The notes under the pieces: model-generated
What the model was told of the DNA's origin: nothing
Seen by the model: the letters and a program-made list of their open reading frames with translations, nothing else
Databases searched by the model: none
Shown here: in pieces, positions 63,101-64,000 of the stretch
How the letters are laid out: every line of letters begins with the position of its first letter
How positions within the stretch are numbered: position 1 is the stretch's first letter
Source: Cysteiniphilum sp. JM-1
GTDB lineage: Bacteria > Pseudomonadota > Gammaproteobacteria > Francisellales > Francisellaceae
Length of the DNA stretch: 64,000 nt
NCBI RefSeq assembly: GCF_008711525.1
Contig: NZ_VXKS01000007.1
Location: 1-64,000, forward strand
Direction: 5' to 3'
Program-made: the position numbers and the translations under genes

Positions 63101-64000
63101 ACCTGTTTAAGAGTTGGTTTATCCCAACTACCCGTCACATCAAAACTTATTAAACCAATATTTTTAAATACCGTATTGCCTAAAAGTTTTGTGCCTAAGT
63201 AAGTCGCAAAAGCCACAACAGGACCACCAATAGCACCTGCCACTGCCGCGGTTGTTCCCGAGAAATGCGGCTGATATTTAATACGCTGATTTAACTGTTT
63301 ATTAGTTATATCAACATCACCTGTCACCACCAAAGCAAAGCTAGGGGTATCAATAATCACTGAAGGGTTACTTTTTGCCAAACCATTATCAAGCGTATAA
63401 GCACCAACCACACTATTAAACGCCATCCCACGATGCTCAAAATCATCATAAGGCATAAATAAACGTTTGAAATATGAATCCAAACTTAATAAACCAATAT
63501 ATTTAGCAATCCCTGAATCAACCGACAACACGACGCCATTGAGTAAATCAGCCGTTGCCTTACCTGAAACAATCGAAACATTTGGCATGAAATTTGACCA
63601 GCTTAATTGCACTTGGACATTGCCAGATCCGCCTTTTAAGAAGTCATCATAGCCAAAATTATGCAGCATATTACCCCAATTTAATGAAAAGACATTTGCA
63701 TGTATATAACTACCATACGAGGAAAGCTTCGCTGTTGCTAATAACTTGGCATTTGGATCATAGGCGGATAATACCGGAATCGATAATGCTCCTCCTCTAA
63801 CCGTTGTTGCCATTAGAAAATTTGGGATCGAGTAACCACCTACTTGCAGGTTGATCAGCTTGACATTCATATCGGGCGTTTTACGTAGCACATCAGACGT
63901 TAATAACGTGTTTAACATCGTCATAAAGTCGTTCGTATTATTTACATTACTTTTATTATTTTTATTTTCAGTTTCTTTTTCCTTTTGTGGCAAAGCAAAA
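63094..64000 (-). CDS. C-terminal part of a YhdP/AsmA-like protein (partial)
   Basis: The frame is open to the window edge, so the gene continues beyond 64000. About 300 residues of beta-rich periplasmic repeats end with ITNKQLNQRIKYQPHFS, a Gly/Ala/Pro hydrophobic stretch (AAVAGAIGGPVVAFATYLGTKLLG) and VTGSWDKPTL, the typical end of YhdP-type proteins. These bridge the membranes and help lipid transport in E. coli. An ATG at 63993 lies inside the frame and is unlikely to be the start. Confidence 0.75.
   Translation of the reverse strand, partial: FALPQKEKETENKNNKSNVNNTNDFMTMLNTLLTSDVLRKTPDMNVKLINLQVGGYSIPNFLMATTVRGGALSIPVLSAYDPNAKLLATAKLSSYGSYIHANVFSLNWGNMLHNFGYDDFLKGGSGNVQVQLSWSNFMPNVSIVSGKATADLLNGVVLSVDSGIAKYIGLLSLDSYFKRLFMPYDDFEHRGMAFNSVVGAYTLDNGLAKSNPSVIIDTPSFALVVTGDVDITNKQLNQRIKYQPHFSGTTAAVAGAIGGPVVAFATYLGTKLLGNTVFKNIGLISFDVTGSWDKPTLKQVQ

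Overview
The window is a stretch of chromosome from an AT-rich gammaproteobacterium. The order tig-clpP-clpX-lon-hupB-tRNA-Val-ppiD, the grpE-dnaK-dnaJ block with sigma-32-type promoters, a class A RNase P RNA and RNase E with a structured leader all fit that class. The low GC, the stand-alone OmpR-type regulator and FabV make a Francisella-like/Thiotrichales relative plausible, but the genus is inferred and not shown. Coding density is high and almost all genes have clear families.

Layout. 1-112: end of an IS21-type element. 129-10606: a same-strand accessory block (split AAA ATPase, split sbcD, unknown membrane protein, sbcC, UPF1-like SF1 helicase), the only region that looks like an accessory or defence-type island. 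10832-19750: envelope genes on the minus strand (mraY-murD-ftsW, cytochrome b561, DAHP synthase, murE-murF, lipocalin Blc), a rearranged piece of the usual dcw cluster. 20036-25513: an MFS transporter, groES-groEL and a fused TIGR03546/TIGR03545-type membrane protein. 25630-34800: miaA, ppiD, tRNA-Val, hupB, lon, clpX, clpP, tig. 35032-40398: Bcr/CflA transporter, dinB, fabV, response regulator, FUSC-like membrane protein. 40373-44411: dnaJ, dnaK, grpE. 44601-49696: two unknown exported proteins, trxB, relA. 49856-50367: RNase P RNA. 50377-55499: KfrA-like protein, aromatic amino acid permease, lapA-tsaD, clcA. 55500-63100: long rne leader, rne, Sel1-repeat protein, ffh, a second permease, rsmE. 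The window ends inside a YhdP-like gene.

Protein quality control dominates: GroESL, DnaKJ-GrpE, trigger factor, ClpXP, Lon and PpiD all lie here, and groES, grpE and dnaK each have an upstream sequence that fits a sigma-32 promoter with 12-13 base spacing.

The most unusual signal is in RNase P RNA. Its P3 helix is a perfect or near-perfect 20-bp stem closed by a loop of about 148 nt, and that loop contains a copy of a dispersed palindromic repeat that also occurs between dnaK and grpE and between trxB and relA. At least three further families of palindromic repeats lie in intergenic DNA. The second point of interest is the five-gene sbcCD block, in which a multi-pass membrane protein is translationally coupled to sbcC and two genes carry frameshifts.
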